Shown here: one piece after another, positions 37,529-47,076 of the stretch
How the letters are laid out: each line of letters starts with the position of its first letter
Position numbering within the stretch: position 1 is the stretch's first letter
Assembly: GCF_003666245.1 (NCBI RefSeq)
Contig: NZ_MJLZ01000012.1
Coordinates: 23,137 to 87,136, forward strand
Reading direction: 5' to 3'
DNA length: 64,000 nucleotides
DNA from: Brenneria alni
GTDB lineage: Bacteria; Pseudomonadota; Gammaproteobacteria; Enterobacterales; Enterobacteriaceae
Notes under the pieces: generated by a model
The model's database searches: none
The model's input: only the letters and a program-made list of their open reading frames with translations
What the model was told of the DNA's origin: nothing
Position numbers and translations under genes: made by a program

Positions 37529-39298
37529 ATGAGCGGGATAAACGGCAGTTTCGAAGAAGGTGGGACCCTAAACTACAGTTATGACATGCTTTTCTACGAA
37601 AGTGATGGCAACTACTACCGTTGGAATGGTGATTTCAACAAAATTGTCCCACCAGGCTCGACACCTGCGAGTAGTGGCGGTGTGGGTGCTGGAGCATGGA
37701 TTAGTGTTACCGACGTCGCACTTCGCGCAAACCTTGGTTTAAGTGATGGAGCTGAGTTGATTGGCTATCACCGTCCAGATGTTTACGATGGGACGGTCGG
37801 CGAATACCTGGATAAATCCATCACCTATGTAACTCCTGAAATGTTTGGGGCTGTAGGTGATGGTATTACTGACGACACCAGTGCGATCCAGTCAGCTATT
37901 GAATATCTGAAAACAGATAGTTCAAAATATGCAATTATCGGTCACAGGGATTATGTAATATCCAGTTCCCTGAGCGTCTCCGGATTTGCGTATGGTTTTG
38001 AAATGCATTTGCGCAGTCTTCGTGCGCTGGATAGTTGGCCGGATTATCATGACTGGAAAACTGCGGCACCGTTAATTTCAATTGGCGGCACGGGTTCAAT
38101 GGTTGGGTTAGACATTCGTTGTGAGTATGTCAACGGAAATAATCGGGCTGACTGGATAAATATCATTGGTCAAGGGTGCGGCGGGTCGCATTTTCATGCT
38201 GAGAGATTGACAAATGTGATAAACGGATTAGCCCCAAAATCAGTCACTTGGCCCAGTGCTTCCAATCATATTTCTGGCGGTTATTGGGATACAGGTGCTG
38301 GCGTCGCGGTATGGCTGCAAAAAGGGACGACCGGAACCAGTCCCGTTGTTGAGGGCTATATTATTGATGTCAATTTTGTGAGCGGATTTAAAAACGGAGG
38401 ACTCCTGCTTCGCAATGGAGCACAGTACGCGAACGTCCGCGGGCAGTTTGATTTTAACGGTCGATACCTGTCAGAGTTGACAATGTCGTCTAATACGACG
38501 AGCGGTCTTACCCGAGGGGATACAGTCACCAACGGCACAAACACCGCCGAAATCATCGCCTTTTATCAACATCCCGTTGGGACGTATAAATTGCTGCTGT
38601 CTGAGGGGCATGACGTCTCTACCGATGGCAGTAATTTTTCTGTAGATGCAACATTAACGAATTCAAACTCGTCATGGTCATCAACAATTAGCGCGGTTAA
38701 AACGCCAGCCTCCTCAAACTGGTATCCAGACATTATTCACGACTTTACTGGTAGCGCATTCGGAAAATGTGCCATCGCTTCTCCGTATTGTGGTGGTCTC
38801 GTCGGCGGTCTGCTACATAGTACTATTTTCCAGTACGGGAATAGCACTCTCGCGACCACAAACGGAATCAACGGCGCTCAATGGGTTCATTCTGGCACCA
38901 CGCTTTCACTACGTGATGCATATAGAGATAATTACGTATTAGATTTTTATGAAAAATTTATGGCGCCCTACCGCCATTTGTATATGCGAACCTATAGAAT
39001 TTATGGAACAGAGGTCTATATATCTCTGGTACAAAGTACGACAAAATCAATCCGCACATTTTCAAAAATTGGGGACGGGACGGTAACAAATACCAGGGAG
39101 GTTTGGCGTGTGACCGTGTCAGGAGAATTGGAGGGTGTTGGGGGAGAATGTCTGATTTATGTGTCATCATCGAAGATAACGATTGTCGACAACACTGTGA
39201 CAAACGTCACTTTGTCAGTTGAAGAGTTCACATTCAAAGCAGCTCAGGGGGCTCAGTCAACGATGAATGTAATATTCAACTTTCAGAGGATTTTGTAG
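37529..39298 (+). CDS. Phage tailspike protein (pectate-lyase-like beta-helix)
   Basis: A 589-residue protein. Residues about 1-85 resemble the short adaptor domain of podovirus-type tailspikes (FYESDGNYYRWNGDF, GAWISVTDVALR). The segment TPEMFGAVGDGITDDTSAIQ near 107-127 is the classic start of a pectate-lyase superfamily beta-helix, used by phages to bind or cut surface polysaccharide. GAGGTG precedes the start. It lies on the plus strand, opposite to the neighbouring tail genes and outside their module, with no other gene of its phage nearby: a remnant or a stand-alone moron. Confidence 0.82.
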   Translation: MSGINGSFEEGGTLNYSYDMLFYESDGNYYRWNGDFNKIVPPGSTPASSGGVGAGAWISVTDVALRANLGLSDGAELIGYHRPDVYDGTVGEYLDKSITYVTPEMFGAVGDGITDDTSAIQSAIEYLKTDSSKYAIIGHRDYVISSSLSVSGFAYGFEMHLRSLRALDSWPDYHDWKTAAPLISIGGTGSMVGLDIRCEYVNGNNRADWINIIGQGCGGSHFHAERLTNVINGLAPKSVTWPSASNHISGGYWDTGAGVAVWLQKGTTGTSPVVEGYIIDVNFVSGFKNGGLLLRNGAQYANVRGQFDFNGRYLSELTMSSNTTSGLTRGDTVTNGTNTAEIIAFYQHPVGTYKLLLSEGHDVSTDGSNFSVDATLTNSNSSWSSTISAVKTPASSNWYPDIIHDFTGSAFGKCAIASPYCGGLVGGLLHSTIFQYGNSTLATTNGINGAQWVHSGTTLSLRDAYRDNYVLDFYEKFMAPYRHLYMRTYRIYGTEVYISLVQSTTKSIRTFSKIGDGTVTNTREVWRVTVSGELEGVGGECLIYVSSSKITIVDNTVTNVTLSVEEFTFKAAQGAQSTMNVIFNFQRIL

Positions 39299-39433
39299 TG
39301 CAACTCGCAGGCACGTTTAAATTATCGCTGCGCTGGCAAAGCTAATGTGACGCGCCGCGCGATAAATGCGGCACATCCTGCGCGGTAAATTGAGTGCCAG
39401 ATCAGTTTCATATACTGATAATAAATTACACAA

Positions 39434-39669
39434 TCAGGTTGTGCTGGCTGGGAAATATTTATAGATGGTCGATATGCAGACATCATAGATGATGGCTAAC
39501 TGACGTCTGCTATGCCCGTCCCTCAATAATTTGCCAATCATTTCTCTATCGTTCAATGATAGTGCTTGAGGTCTTCCGCCTATGCGACCGTTTTTTCGAG
39601 CGGCTTCCAGCCCTGCTAATGTGCGTTCTACTATTAACTGCCCGACTCCACTAACATTCTGACGGTTAA
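39434..39669 (-). pseudogene. DNA invertase (Gin/Hin/Pin family) C-terminal remnant
   Basis: The minus strand encodes, without a start codon, LIVERTLAGLEAARKNGRIG then GRPQALSLNDREM and AIIYDVCISTIYKYFPA, the end of the catalytic helix and DNA-binding helix-turn-helix of serine invertases, stopping at 39434. The catalytic N-terminal domain is absent; upstream of LIVERT the frame turns into unrelated sequence. In Mu and P2-like phages such enzymes flip tail fibre genes. The remnant sits right beyond the tail fibre genes. Confidence 0.85.
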
Positions 39670-39800
39670 TGGAGCCGGTTTATAGTAGCCAGTTTCAACC
39701 GCTCACGTTCAAACAGCGGAATCTCTGGAAGTTCGAGAAAGTGAATATTTTCACTGCCAACTGAGATCTTTTCGTTGAGAATTTCGCTAGGATAGCCGTG

Positions 39801-40433
39801 CTATGAAACCGTTGGCGCTTCCGGCCAAACGATTTCTGATGCGGCAGTATCAATGCGGCTCAGTAATACCCGGTATTTTTTCCATTGTTCAAGCTCGGCG
39901 GTTTCTTCTTCGGTTGCCATACCTAAATCAATGGCGTCAGTCAACGTCTGGATACGTTCGTTTGCCATTACCTGTCGCGTACTCAGCTCTTTTTGCGCAT
40001 CCTGCTGTTTCGCTATAGCTGCCGCTTGCTGTTGGGCTTCTTCATCTGTTACCCAGGCTTCGCCGTCCCAAATATCGAATTCAGTGGCAGGCGCTGACAA
40101 TGTGACGTTATCCGGCAATTCGCCGATAGCATCAACCGTCTGTTGTTGTCGGGTTTGCGTGTCATAAACCGTCTGGCCGCGATAATCCGGCACATGCTCC
40201 CACGCTTTACCGTCAGCGCTGCGGCGTAAGGCGAGTCCTGCGACTGGCAGTTCTGGCTCGTCAATATAACTATCAGCCGGTAAACCGACTCCGACCATCA
40301 GATATTCATAGCTGGCGCTCAGATATTCACGGGTAACCGGGTGGACGTGATATACCGTCACCCAACCCGCATTTTTACTCAGACCGTTTTCGTTTAACTC
40401 TGCGGTTTTAATTTCAGTGGAATAGTTGCTCAT
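39801..40433 (-). CDS. Tail fibre assembly protein
   Basis: A 210-residue caudoviral tail fibre assembly chaperone, with the usual D/E/Q-rich centre and the C-terminal helix and ending (LEQWKKYRVLLSRIDTAASE, then WPEAP). It helps the adjacent fibre trimerise. Start overlaps the fibre stop by one base. After its TAG stop the frame stays open for 44 more codons. Confidence 0.9.
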   Translation of the reverse strand: MSNYSTEIKTAELNENGLSKNAGWVTVYHVHPVTREYLSASYEYLMVGVGLPADSYIDEPELPVAGLALRRSADGKAWEHVPDYRGQTVYDTQTRQQQTVDAIGELPDNVTLSAPATEFDIWDGEAWVTDEEAQQQAAAIAKQQDAQKELSTRQVMANERIQTLTDAIDLGMATEEETAELEQWKKYRVLLSRIDTAASEIVWPEAPTVS

Positions 40434-42178
40434 TATGCTGCTCTCACGATGTAGTTAAATGCAATATTGCGGGGGCGTGTTTCACTTGCCGTACGGGTAA
40501 CACGCGATGAATCAAAATGCGCTTTGGCACCTCTACTGGTCCTGTCTGACCCTGCATCATAATTAACCGTACCCATGCCATTGAAATATAGAGCGCCTGA
40601 AGGTGGATAGGTTGTATCCGTCGTTTGGTCATCAATTGTCCAGCCTGCTGTTATCGGTTGCATCGCATCACTTTGCGCGCTCAAAATCACCCGGCTGGCA
40701 TCCACGCCTCGCTCGTCATCCCAGCCACGAATAAACTCGCCGCGCAGGTCGGGAAGTTTGCCGGATGAGTAAAGCGCGGCTAGCTTAGGATATTTGGCTT
40801 TGTCGAACGCCTGGCCGTTGCATTTCAGCCAGCCTGCAGGTGCCGTGGCTGATGGATACGGCAATGGAATGCCTGTCAGTTCGTCTGCGCCAATAGCACC
40901 GACATCGGCGGCGGTGGGTTTGTTGTTCGGGCTGTATACCCTCTGGTTTTTTTCATACAGTATGCCGCCTATTTTCAGGTTCTGGTCGATCTCGACATTG
41001 CCGGTGTTCAGATAAACCCTTAAGGGGCGTAGGGTGTTGAAATCTCCCTTTTCGTTACCTTTATCGGTCAGCATCAGCAGAAATTTTTCACCGTCATTGA
41101 GGAAAAATGCGCCGTAGCCGCCGTTAATCATACGCAGTGAGCGCGGGCTGTACGAAATGACTTCGCCGGTCAATGTCCCGCCCGTCGTCGCCAAAGCTCC
41201 AATATCCGCTGCGGTGGGTTTGTTGTTGGGACTGTAGACGCGCTGGCCTTTTTCCTGAAGTACCGAGGCATTTGCGGTATGGCCGAATTCGATATCCCCT
41301 GTAGCTAGGTTAATTCGAAGTGGCCGCAAGCTATTGAAGGCACCGCTGGCTGCATCCTTATTAGTCAGCAGGATATAAAAACCGCTTCCGTCATTACGAA
41401 AAATAGCGCCGTATCCGACATTAATAAGGCGCAGTGCATCGGCTACCGTCGAAATCAGTTGGCCGGTCAATGTGCCACCCGTCGTCGCCAACGCGCCCAC
41501 GTTGGCGGGAGTGAGTGCGATATCTGCGGTGCCGTCAAATGCTACGCCGGCGATTTTTCTCGCGGCGGCCAGCTTGGTTGCTGCCGCTGCCGTGGCCGTT
41601 TTCCCTAAATAGCGTCCATCACCGACAGTGATATCGGGAATATCGCTGGCCGCTGAACCCACGGCGCGTGTGGCGGCGGATTTTAACCCGACATTCGCCA
41701 TAAATTTGGCCTTGTCGGGAATATCCGCACCGTTTTGTTCTTTCTCCAGCTTTTGCGCCAGCTTATTCAGCACGGTAGTGCTGAAATTCGGATCATCCCC
41801 CAACGCGCCGGCCAGCTCTTTTAGCGTATCCAGCGCGCCCGGAGAACCATTCACCAGCGCGGCTATCGCGGCCATGACATAGGCTGTGGTGGCGATCTGC
41901 GCATTATTGACGCCCGCCGCAGCGGTCGGCGCGGTCGGCGTTCCCGTCAAGGCGGGGTTGGCTTTCGGCGCGTACTGCTTGTGTGGATCGGCGGCGTCGA
42001 TATGCGCTTGCAGATCTTCTCCGGTGCTTTCCAGTTCTTTTTTCAGATACGCCGTGCGGTCGGCCAGTTGCTCCGCCTGTCGGTTGGATACGCCGCCGGG
42101 GCCGCCGACCACCGGGTCTGACGTCTCCAGTTGGTAGATACCGTCAATCCATTCCTGTTTTTCCGGCAAGTTCGCCAT
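40433..42178 (-). CDS. Tail fibre protein with collar domain
   Basis: A 581-residue fibre. The N-terminus (residues 1-60) is the baseplate-attaching part of P2 gpH-like fibres. The shaft carries repeats, three GALATTGGTLTG units and two SPNNKPTAAD units (about 235-400). Near 440-500 lies a tail-collar domain (PLPYPSATAPAGWLKCNGQ, GEFIRGWDDERG), and the end is a receptor-binding tip. Determines which cells are recognised. Confidence 0.9.
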   Translation of the reverse strand: MANLPEKQEWIDGIYQLETSDPVVGGPGGVSNRQAEQLADRTAYLKKELESTGEDLQAHIDAADPHKQYAPKANPALTGTPTAPTAAAGVNNAQIATTAYVMAAIAALVNGSPGALDTLKELAGALGDDPNFSTTVLNKLAQKLEKEQNGADIPDKAKFMANVGLKSAATRAVGSAASDIPDITVGDGRYLGKTATAAAATKLAAARKIAGVAFDGTADIALTPANVGALATTGGTLTGQLISTVADALRLINVGYGAIFRNDGSGFYILLTNKDAASGAFNSLRPLRINLATGDIEFGHTANASVLQEKGQRVYSPNNKPTAADIGALATTGGTLTGEVISYSPRSLRMINGGYGAFFLNDGEKFLLMLTDKGNEKGDFNTLRPLRVYLNTGNVEIDQNLKIGGILYEKNQRVYSPNNKPTAADVGAIGADELTGIPLPYPSATAPAGWLKCNGQAFDKAKYPKLAALYSSGKLPDLRGEFIRGWDDERGVDASRVILSAQSDAMQPITAGWTIDDQTTDTTYPPSGALYFNGMGTVNYDAGSDRTSRGAKAHFDSSRVTRTASETRPRNIAFNYIVRAA

Positions 42179-42180
42179 AC

Positions 42181-42756
42181 TTATGCACTCCCGTGATTGT
42201 AGTTACCGTCATACGATGCGGTTTCGTTGTAGCGAATAGGAACGCCCCAATATTCCAGGCTGGCCAACTGGCAGCGTGCGGGGGCGATCATTTCCAAAGT
42301 GTTGCGCAGCATCTGCGCCTGATCGTTGGTGATGGGCTGTTGAAGCAACACCCGGTAGACCGGCCATTTCGTTTTATCGCCATAGACCATATGGCCGTTG
42401 TAACTGCGCACGCCGTCGTAATTAAGCCGTCCGATATGCTCAATCAGTTCGACCTCACCGAACCCCAGACTGTGGAACACCTCACGCACCGCCCACGGCG
42501 TACCTTTAAATCGGTGCATCTCAATAGCTGATTTAATCGTGGCCCGCCGGGCGTCTTCGGATTCCGCCAGTTGCCAGCCGTCTTCGGTCAGCGAGAACTG
42601 TTCGGCCAACGCCCCCAGTGCGCTGCTGTCGACGATATCGACCAGATAGACCATCAACGCTTCCAGCTTGAGCGCGTCGAAACGGTCGATGAGCGAAGCC
42701 AGCGCACGGAAGCTGGCGTCGGCGGCCAGCGGCGGTGGAAGCAGCACGTCACTCAT
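42181..42756 (-). CDS. Baseplate protein, P2 gpI / Mu gp48 family
   Basis: A 191-residue tail protein I. The start at 42756 (MSDVLLPPPLAADASFRAL) has GGAG upstream and overlaps the end of gpJ. Motif RFKGTPWAVREVFHSLGFGE is characteristic. It joins baseplate to tail fibres. Confidence 0.9.
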   Translation of the reverse strand: MSDVLLPPPLAADASFRALASLIDRFDALKLEALMVYLVDIVDSSALGALAEQFSLTEDGWQLAESEDARRATIKSAIEMHRFKGTPWAVREVFHSLGFGEVELIEHIGRLNYDGVRSYNGHMVYGDKTKWPVYRVLLQQPITNDQAQMLRNTLEMIAPARCQLASLEYWGVPIRYNETASYDGNYNHGSA

Positions 42757-43855
42757 CGGCGGCTCCGGCAATGGTGATGGTGACGCCGGTACAGACGGCG
42801 AGTTGCCAGTCATCCAGCACCGTTAATGCGGGGGATAACAGTTCTACGCTGTAGACGCCGTCCAGCGATAATGCGGCGATAATCTGGCTGGGGACGATAT
42901 CCTGCCCCAGCGTAGCGCGGCGGTTTTCCACCCAGTCGGCGGCTACCCGTTCCGCGACCTGTTTGACCGGCAATGCCTGAACATTGCGTCTAAGCGTCAG
43001 ACGGGCATGGAGCGCGTACTCCACCGCAACGGGCGATTTGGCGGCGACCGTATCGGTCAGCGGCCGCACTTTCTCATCGGAACAGACGCTTTCCACTTGC
43101 GCCAGCAGCGCGGCATCGGGCAGCCCGCCGGACAACAGCGGATAGAGATGGACGACGCCCGGTTCGGCCCTGACCACCGCCACATCGACAATATCCGGGT
43201 GGGCACTGAGCGCGTGATAACGGTACGCCAGCTTTGAACCCGCCGTGCTGAAGGACTCCGGCGCCAGTTGAATACGTTCCCGTAGCCGATCGTCACTTTC
43301 TTCTTCCGCGCCGCCGGCACTGGCGACGGTGTTGATCACCGTGAAATCGACATCGGCAATATCATCCAGCAGGGTGCTGATCTGCGCCGGTTGCCAGTTA
43401 TTCCCGGCAGTGCCGGTTTGCGTGCAGGTGGCGCTAACGTCCACACTCAGCGCGCCCGCTTTCATCACCGCGTCTTTATCTGTCACAAACACAATGCTGT
43501 CTGACGCGCTGACACGCGTTCCAGCCGGGATCAGCGTATCCGTCAGCAGTGCGGCATCCACACTGAACAATAGCGTGGTTTGCGCCGCCTGCGCCGCCAG
43601 CCGGTAGGTGCCGACCAGTTCGCCGAGGTAATCGAGCATCGGCGCACGGGCATACCGCACCAGATTCTGTTTCGCCGCTTCCTGAATGCCGCTGCGCAGC
43701 AGCATTTCCCGGTAGGCGATAAGGTCGATCAGCAGGCGCTCCGCCTGCGCCGGATAGAGCGTTTTTCCGCTGTCGGCTTCATATTTGGCGATCATCTCGG
43801 CGGTGATCGCCTCGGCGTCGCGCTCAATAAAGATCGGTTCTTCGGTTACCGCCAT
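42749..43855 (-). CDS. Baseplate J-like protein (P2 gpJ / Mu gp47)
   Basis: A 368-residue baseplate wedge protein. The start at 43855 (MAVTEEPIFIERDAEA) is family-typical; the longer open frame is not. Contains YPAQAERLLIDLIAYREMLLR and the AGGAEEESDDRLRERI segment of J-like proteins. Confidence 0.92.
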   Translation of the reverse strand: MAVTEEPIFIERDAEAITAEMIAKYEADSGKTLYPAQAERLLIDLIAYREMLLRSGIQEAAKQNLVRYARAPMLDYLGELVGTYRLAAQAAQTTLLFSVDAALLTDTLIPAGTRVSASDSIVFVTDKDAVMKAGALSVDVSATCTQTGTAGNNWQPAQISTLLDDIADVDFTVINTVASAGGAEEESDDRLRERIQLAPESFSTAGSKLAYRYHALSAHPDIVDVAVVRAEPGVVHLYPLLSGGLPDAALLAQVESVCSDEKVRPLTDTVAAKSPVAVEYALHARLTLRRNVQALPVKQVAERVAADWVENRRATLGQDIVPSQIIAALSLDGVYSVELLSPALTVLDDWQLAVCTGVTITIAGAADE

Positions 43856-44193
43856 AACACCTCCGTGGCCTGCAACACGCCGCTGGTGGTTTCCCAGCTC
43901 ACGCGCAGGGTCATATGTTCGCCGCTGATAAGCGGTTTTACCGCCAGCAGCCTGCAACGCGGCTCCCAGCGCTTGATAGCCTCAACCGCTTCACGCACCA
44001 CATGCGGAACGGCCCGGTCGATGGGGTAGTCAATATAGTGGTGCAAATTGCTACCGAATTCGGGCCGATGGGGATCGCCGCCGCGCGGTGTGCGCAGAAT
44101 GATGAGGATGGCCTGTGTGATATCGGCAACCCCCTCGACGAGTTCGCCAGGGCGTTGCAGGGCCGGTTGCCAGAAAACAGAGTTAGTATTCAT
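43846..44193 (-). CDS. Baseplate wedge protein, gp25/gpW family
   Basis: A 115-residue protein with the gp25-like motif ILIILRTPRGGDPHRPEFG. It nucleates the sheath at the baseplate. Overlaps gpJ by 10 bases. Confidence 0.92.
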   Translation of the reverse strand: MNTNSVFWQPALQRPGELVEGVADITQAILIILRTPRGGDPHRPEFGSNLHHYIDYPIDRAVPHVVREAVEAIKRWEPRCRLLAVKPLISGEHMTLRVSWETTSGVLQATEVLWR

Positions 44194-44256
44194 GGGGGCA
44201 GTATCGCCCCCGGCGGGATTGGCCGATATTAAAGGAAGTTAAAAAGGATGGACGGG

Positions 44257-44850
44257 TCAGTGAGAGTGATGATTTGAATTGCCGCCGGCATCCATCACTG
44301 TGCCGCTGGCATCAATATTACCTTTCACGCTGACGTTGCCCTGAATAGCCGCTGCCGTACCGCTGCCGCCAGATCCCGCCATACCGCCCTGATAGGTCAG
44401 TTTGCCTTTTACCAGCAGATTGCCGGTTATTTCGGTTTCCGGCGCGTCAAGGGTGGCTTTTTGCGTTTTCACCGTCACGTCTGCGCCGCAGGTAATCACG
44501 ATATGCTCGATACCGCCGTTAATCGTCAATGTGTGCGTCTGGCGGTCGTAATAAAACGCCGCGCTGTCCGCATAAGTAACGCCGCGTGCGTCCGGGTTAT
44601 TGACCGGCGGCGTATCGACGCTGGAGTAGACCGCGCCCAGGATCACGCCGTCTTCGCCGTTGGCGTCCAGCAGCATGACGACCTGTTCGCCGACGTCGGG
44701 CAACCAGTAATCCTTGTTGTTCTGAGTATTGTGTTGCAGCACGTCCAGCCAGTTGGTGCGCAGGTTATCGCACTCTGGCAACCGAACGCGGGCGCGGACG
44801 CTCTTTGGGTCAACGGCACTGACGGTGCCGATCTGCCGGGATACGCTCAT
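44257..44850 (-). CDS. Baseplate assembly protein V (spike)
   Basis: A 197-residue protein with an N-terminal OB fold (GTVSAVDPKSVRARVRLPE, DVGEQVVMLLDANGEDGVIL) and a C-terminal beta-helical needle rich in G and V that ends in SNHHSH, probably an iron-binding tip. This is the membrane-piercing spike. Confidence 0.92.
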   Translation of the reverse strand: MSVSRQIGTVSAVDPKSVRARVRLPECDNLRTNWLDVLQHNTQNNKDYWLPDVGEQVVMLLDANGEDGVILGAVYSSVDTPPVNNPDARGVTYADSAAFYYDRQTHTLTINGGIEHIVITCGADVTVKTQKATLDAPETEITGNLLVKGKLTYQGGMAGSGGSGTAAAIQGNVSVKGNIDASGTVMDAGGNSNHHSH

Positions 44851-45992
44851 AGTTTTTCTTCTCTGGTGACGATTTCGGTGGCGCCATCCGGTTTATACGC
44901 CGTTAATGTCTTCTGCGGCTTACTGCGTGTCGATTTGCCCTCGGTGACTGGCCCACGCGATATTTCAATTTCTGTGGCATAACCGCCGCTGCGGTCAAAC
45001 GAATGCCGGGCGGAGGTAATCAGCCAGTGGCCCGACAATTGACCGAAATTCACCAGTTCGATTTTGTTGCCGGCGGTCAGTTGCGGCGTACCCATCAGGG
45101 TTATCGAACCGGTCTGCTGGTACTCGTTATGCGCATCCAGCGCCGCATCAGCCTTGAGTTGCGCACTGTCTTCGTCCGCCGAACGGCTGGTGACCTTCAG
45201 CGTATCCGCGCTGGTGGGCTTGCCGCTGCTTTTTGTCGTTGTCGTCGTACTGCCGTCCGCCTCATATGCCACCAGTTTTTTATCGCTGGCTTTCTGATGC
45301 TTGACCTTTGCCGACTTGTACACCCGGTTGATGGTGTCGCGCAGCGAATAGCGGGCCACGTCCTGCGGCGTCAGTTGCCTGACCGGGTCGAGCTGGCGCA
45401 GCGTGGCCAGATGCGAGAACACCAGTTGATCGCTGACGACCTTCACCGCATAGCCATACTCGCTGGCCAGTCGCTTCAGAAAGGCGACATCGGTTTCCGC
45501 GTATTGTGTGACGCGATCAATCTTGACCGGCTCGATACCGCCGACCAGTTTCAGGTCATGCTTTTTGGCTATCCGGCTGGCGATGGCGGCCAGCGTGGTG
45601 TTTTCAAACCCCCGGCTGGATTTGGTGCGCAGCGCGGTATTGACCGATGTGGCGACGCCGCGAATCGATACCGTTGACGGCGGCGCACCCACTTCGATCT
45701 CATCGATAGAAAAGGTGCCGCAGGACAGCAGTTTTTCTCCGCGATAGCCCAGCTTCAGCGTCAGCGTATCGCCGTTGCCCGGATACCATTTATCCAGCCA
45801 GCGACCGTCGGTATCCTCCAGTTCGACGTCGATGGTGTCCGATTCCGACTTGATATTGTCGGTATAGCTGACGCGGGTGACATAGGGCGCGATATCGCTG
45901 GTGATATCCTGTTGCAGATACCACAGGGTAAAGAGCGGCTGAAGCACCTCGGAAATACCAGAAGAAGTAGCCTGCTGAATTAACGTAGCCAC
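44847..45992 (-). CDS. Late control D / tail hub protein (P2 gpD, Mu gp44)
   Basis: A 381-residue hub protein of the VgrG-like gp27 fold (TRVSYTDNIKSESDTIDVEL, YAETDVAFLKRLASEYGY). Forms the central hub that holds the spike. Overlaps both neighbours. Confidence 0.92.
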   Translation of the reverse strand: MATLIQQATSSGISEVLQPLFTLWYLQQDITSDIAPYVTRVSYTDNIKSESDTIDVELEDTDGRWLDKWYPGNGDTLTLKLGYRGEKLLSCGTFSIDEIEVGAPPSTVSIRGVATSVNTALRTKSSRGFENTTLAAIASRIAKKHDLKLVGGIEPVKIDRVTQYAETDVAFLKRLASEYGYAVKVVSDQLVFSHLATLRQLDPVRQLTPQDVARYSLRDTINRVYKSAKVKHQKASDKKLVAYEADGSTTTTTKSSGKPTSADTLKVTSRSADEDSAQLKADAALDAHNEYQQTGSITLMGTPQLTAGNKIELVNFGQLSGHWLITSARHSFDRSGGYATEIEISRGPVTEGKSTRSKPQKTLTAYKPDGATEIVTREEKL

Positions 45993-46195
45993 GGCGCAAT
46001 CTCCTCGGCGGTTACCGCCTCATCCGCTTCAATCATCGGGATCAACAGCACGATGCCGGAAGGCAACACCGGCGTGATGGCGACCTGCGGATTGGCGGCG
46101 ATAATCCGCTCATACCCCAGCGGTTCGCCGTAGTAATGATAGGCGAGTAAATCCCAACGCTCGCCCAGTTTGGTCACATGCTCGATATACATCAT
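45980..46195 (-). CDS. Tail protein X (LysM-like)
   Basis: A 71-residue protein of the P2 gpX family, a LysM-like fold (GERWDLLAYHYYGEPLGYER). Overlaps gpD and the gpU-like gene. Confidence 0.92.
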   Translation of the reverse strand: MMYIEHVTKLGERWDLLAYHYYGEPLGYERIIAANPQVAITPVLPSGIVLLIPMIEADEAVTAEEIAPWLR

Positions 46196-47076
46196 ACCCT
46201 CCGCGTGGTAATTGCCGCCGTCATCTGGCTCAACGCCGGTGAAACGTTGGCGAGTAACGTGCCGGCAGCATTAAACTGGCCGGATACGCTGTTTAATGCG
46301 CTGGCGATATTGCGGCTGTCGGCGTTCGCCAGAGTATCACGCGCTTCGTTAACAACGTTGGCGGCCTGACTGGTTGCTCTGGCGACGCGAATGGCATCGG
46401 GAAAGTTTTCGGTGATGGCGCCCAGCGTGGGAACCGACGCGGCTAATGGCGTGGCGACGCCGCTGATTTGCGTCAACAGGCCGGGAACGCGGGCCAATGC
46501 TATCGCCGGGTCGGACGCCATCTTTTGCACTATGCGCACCGTACTGGCGGCGGTTTGCAGTGCCGACTGCGCTTTTTTGGCGTAACTTACGGCGTCACGC
46601 ACCGATTGCGCCAGTCCACTGGGTTTGGTTACCGCGCCGATGACGACGCCGGTGCCGGGGATCGCGCTTTTAATCGCGGGTGGCGGCAGCGGGTTTTTCG
46701 GATCGCCGGTATATTCGCGCAAGGTCACTTCCGCCGTCATGGCCATCACATTGCCGGACGCATCCGTCTGCTGGTTGCTGGCCGTCACCGCGGTAATCAC
46801 GAACCAGCCGCGATAGTCGCCGTTGCCGAACACCAGCGCCAGCGCCTGATGTTCGCGCATGGCGCGGCGTAACCGCGTCAGTTCGCTATCCGGCGTGCAG
46901 TACATACTGTGGAAGACCAGGCTAATGCGGAACTCATCCAGCCGTTCGCCGACGAACTGTAGCCCCGGTTTACCTTCGATGCGGCTATGTTCGGCATAAT
47001 CGACGCCGAAGGTGGACTCGAAGCCGTCCCAATAGGTGATCAACTCAAATTCAATATCGCCAAGAACGGCAAACAT
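46192..47076 (-). CDS. P2 gpU-like tail protein, extended form
   Basis: A 294-residue protein. The first 140 residues match the P2 gpU family (FAVLGDIEFELITYWDGFES, FHSMYCTPDSELTRLRRAM), but P2 gpU is about 160 residues; the extra C-terminal half is an A/V/S-rich helical region. gpU caps or joins tube and baseplate. Confidence 0.87.
   Translation of the reverse strand: MFAVLGDIEFELITYWDGFESTFGVDYAEHSRIEGKPGLQFVGERLDEFRISLVFHSMYCTPDSELTRLRRAMREHQALALVFGNGDYRGWFVITAVTASNQQTDASGNVMAMTAEVTLREYTGDPKNPLPPPAIKSAIPGTGVVIGAVTKPSGLAQSVRDAVSYAKKAQSALQTAASTVRIVQKMASDPAIALARVPGLLTQISGVATPLAASVPTLGAITENFPDAIRVARATSQAANVVNEARDTLANADSRNIASALNSVSGQFNAAGTLLANVSPALSQMTAAITTRRV

Noticed and set aside
39299..39433. 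Possible left end (attL) of the prophage
   Set aside because: I looked for TTTCGGGA-like decamers in either orientation and for a matching short target duplication and found none that convinced me.
45003..45677. A 224-codon plus-strand frame opposite gpD
   Set aside because: Antisense shadow of a well-supported tail hub gene.
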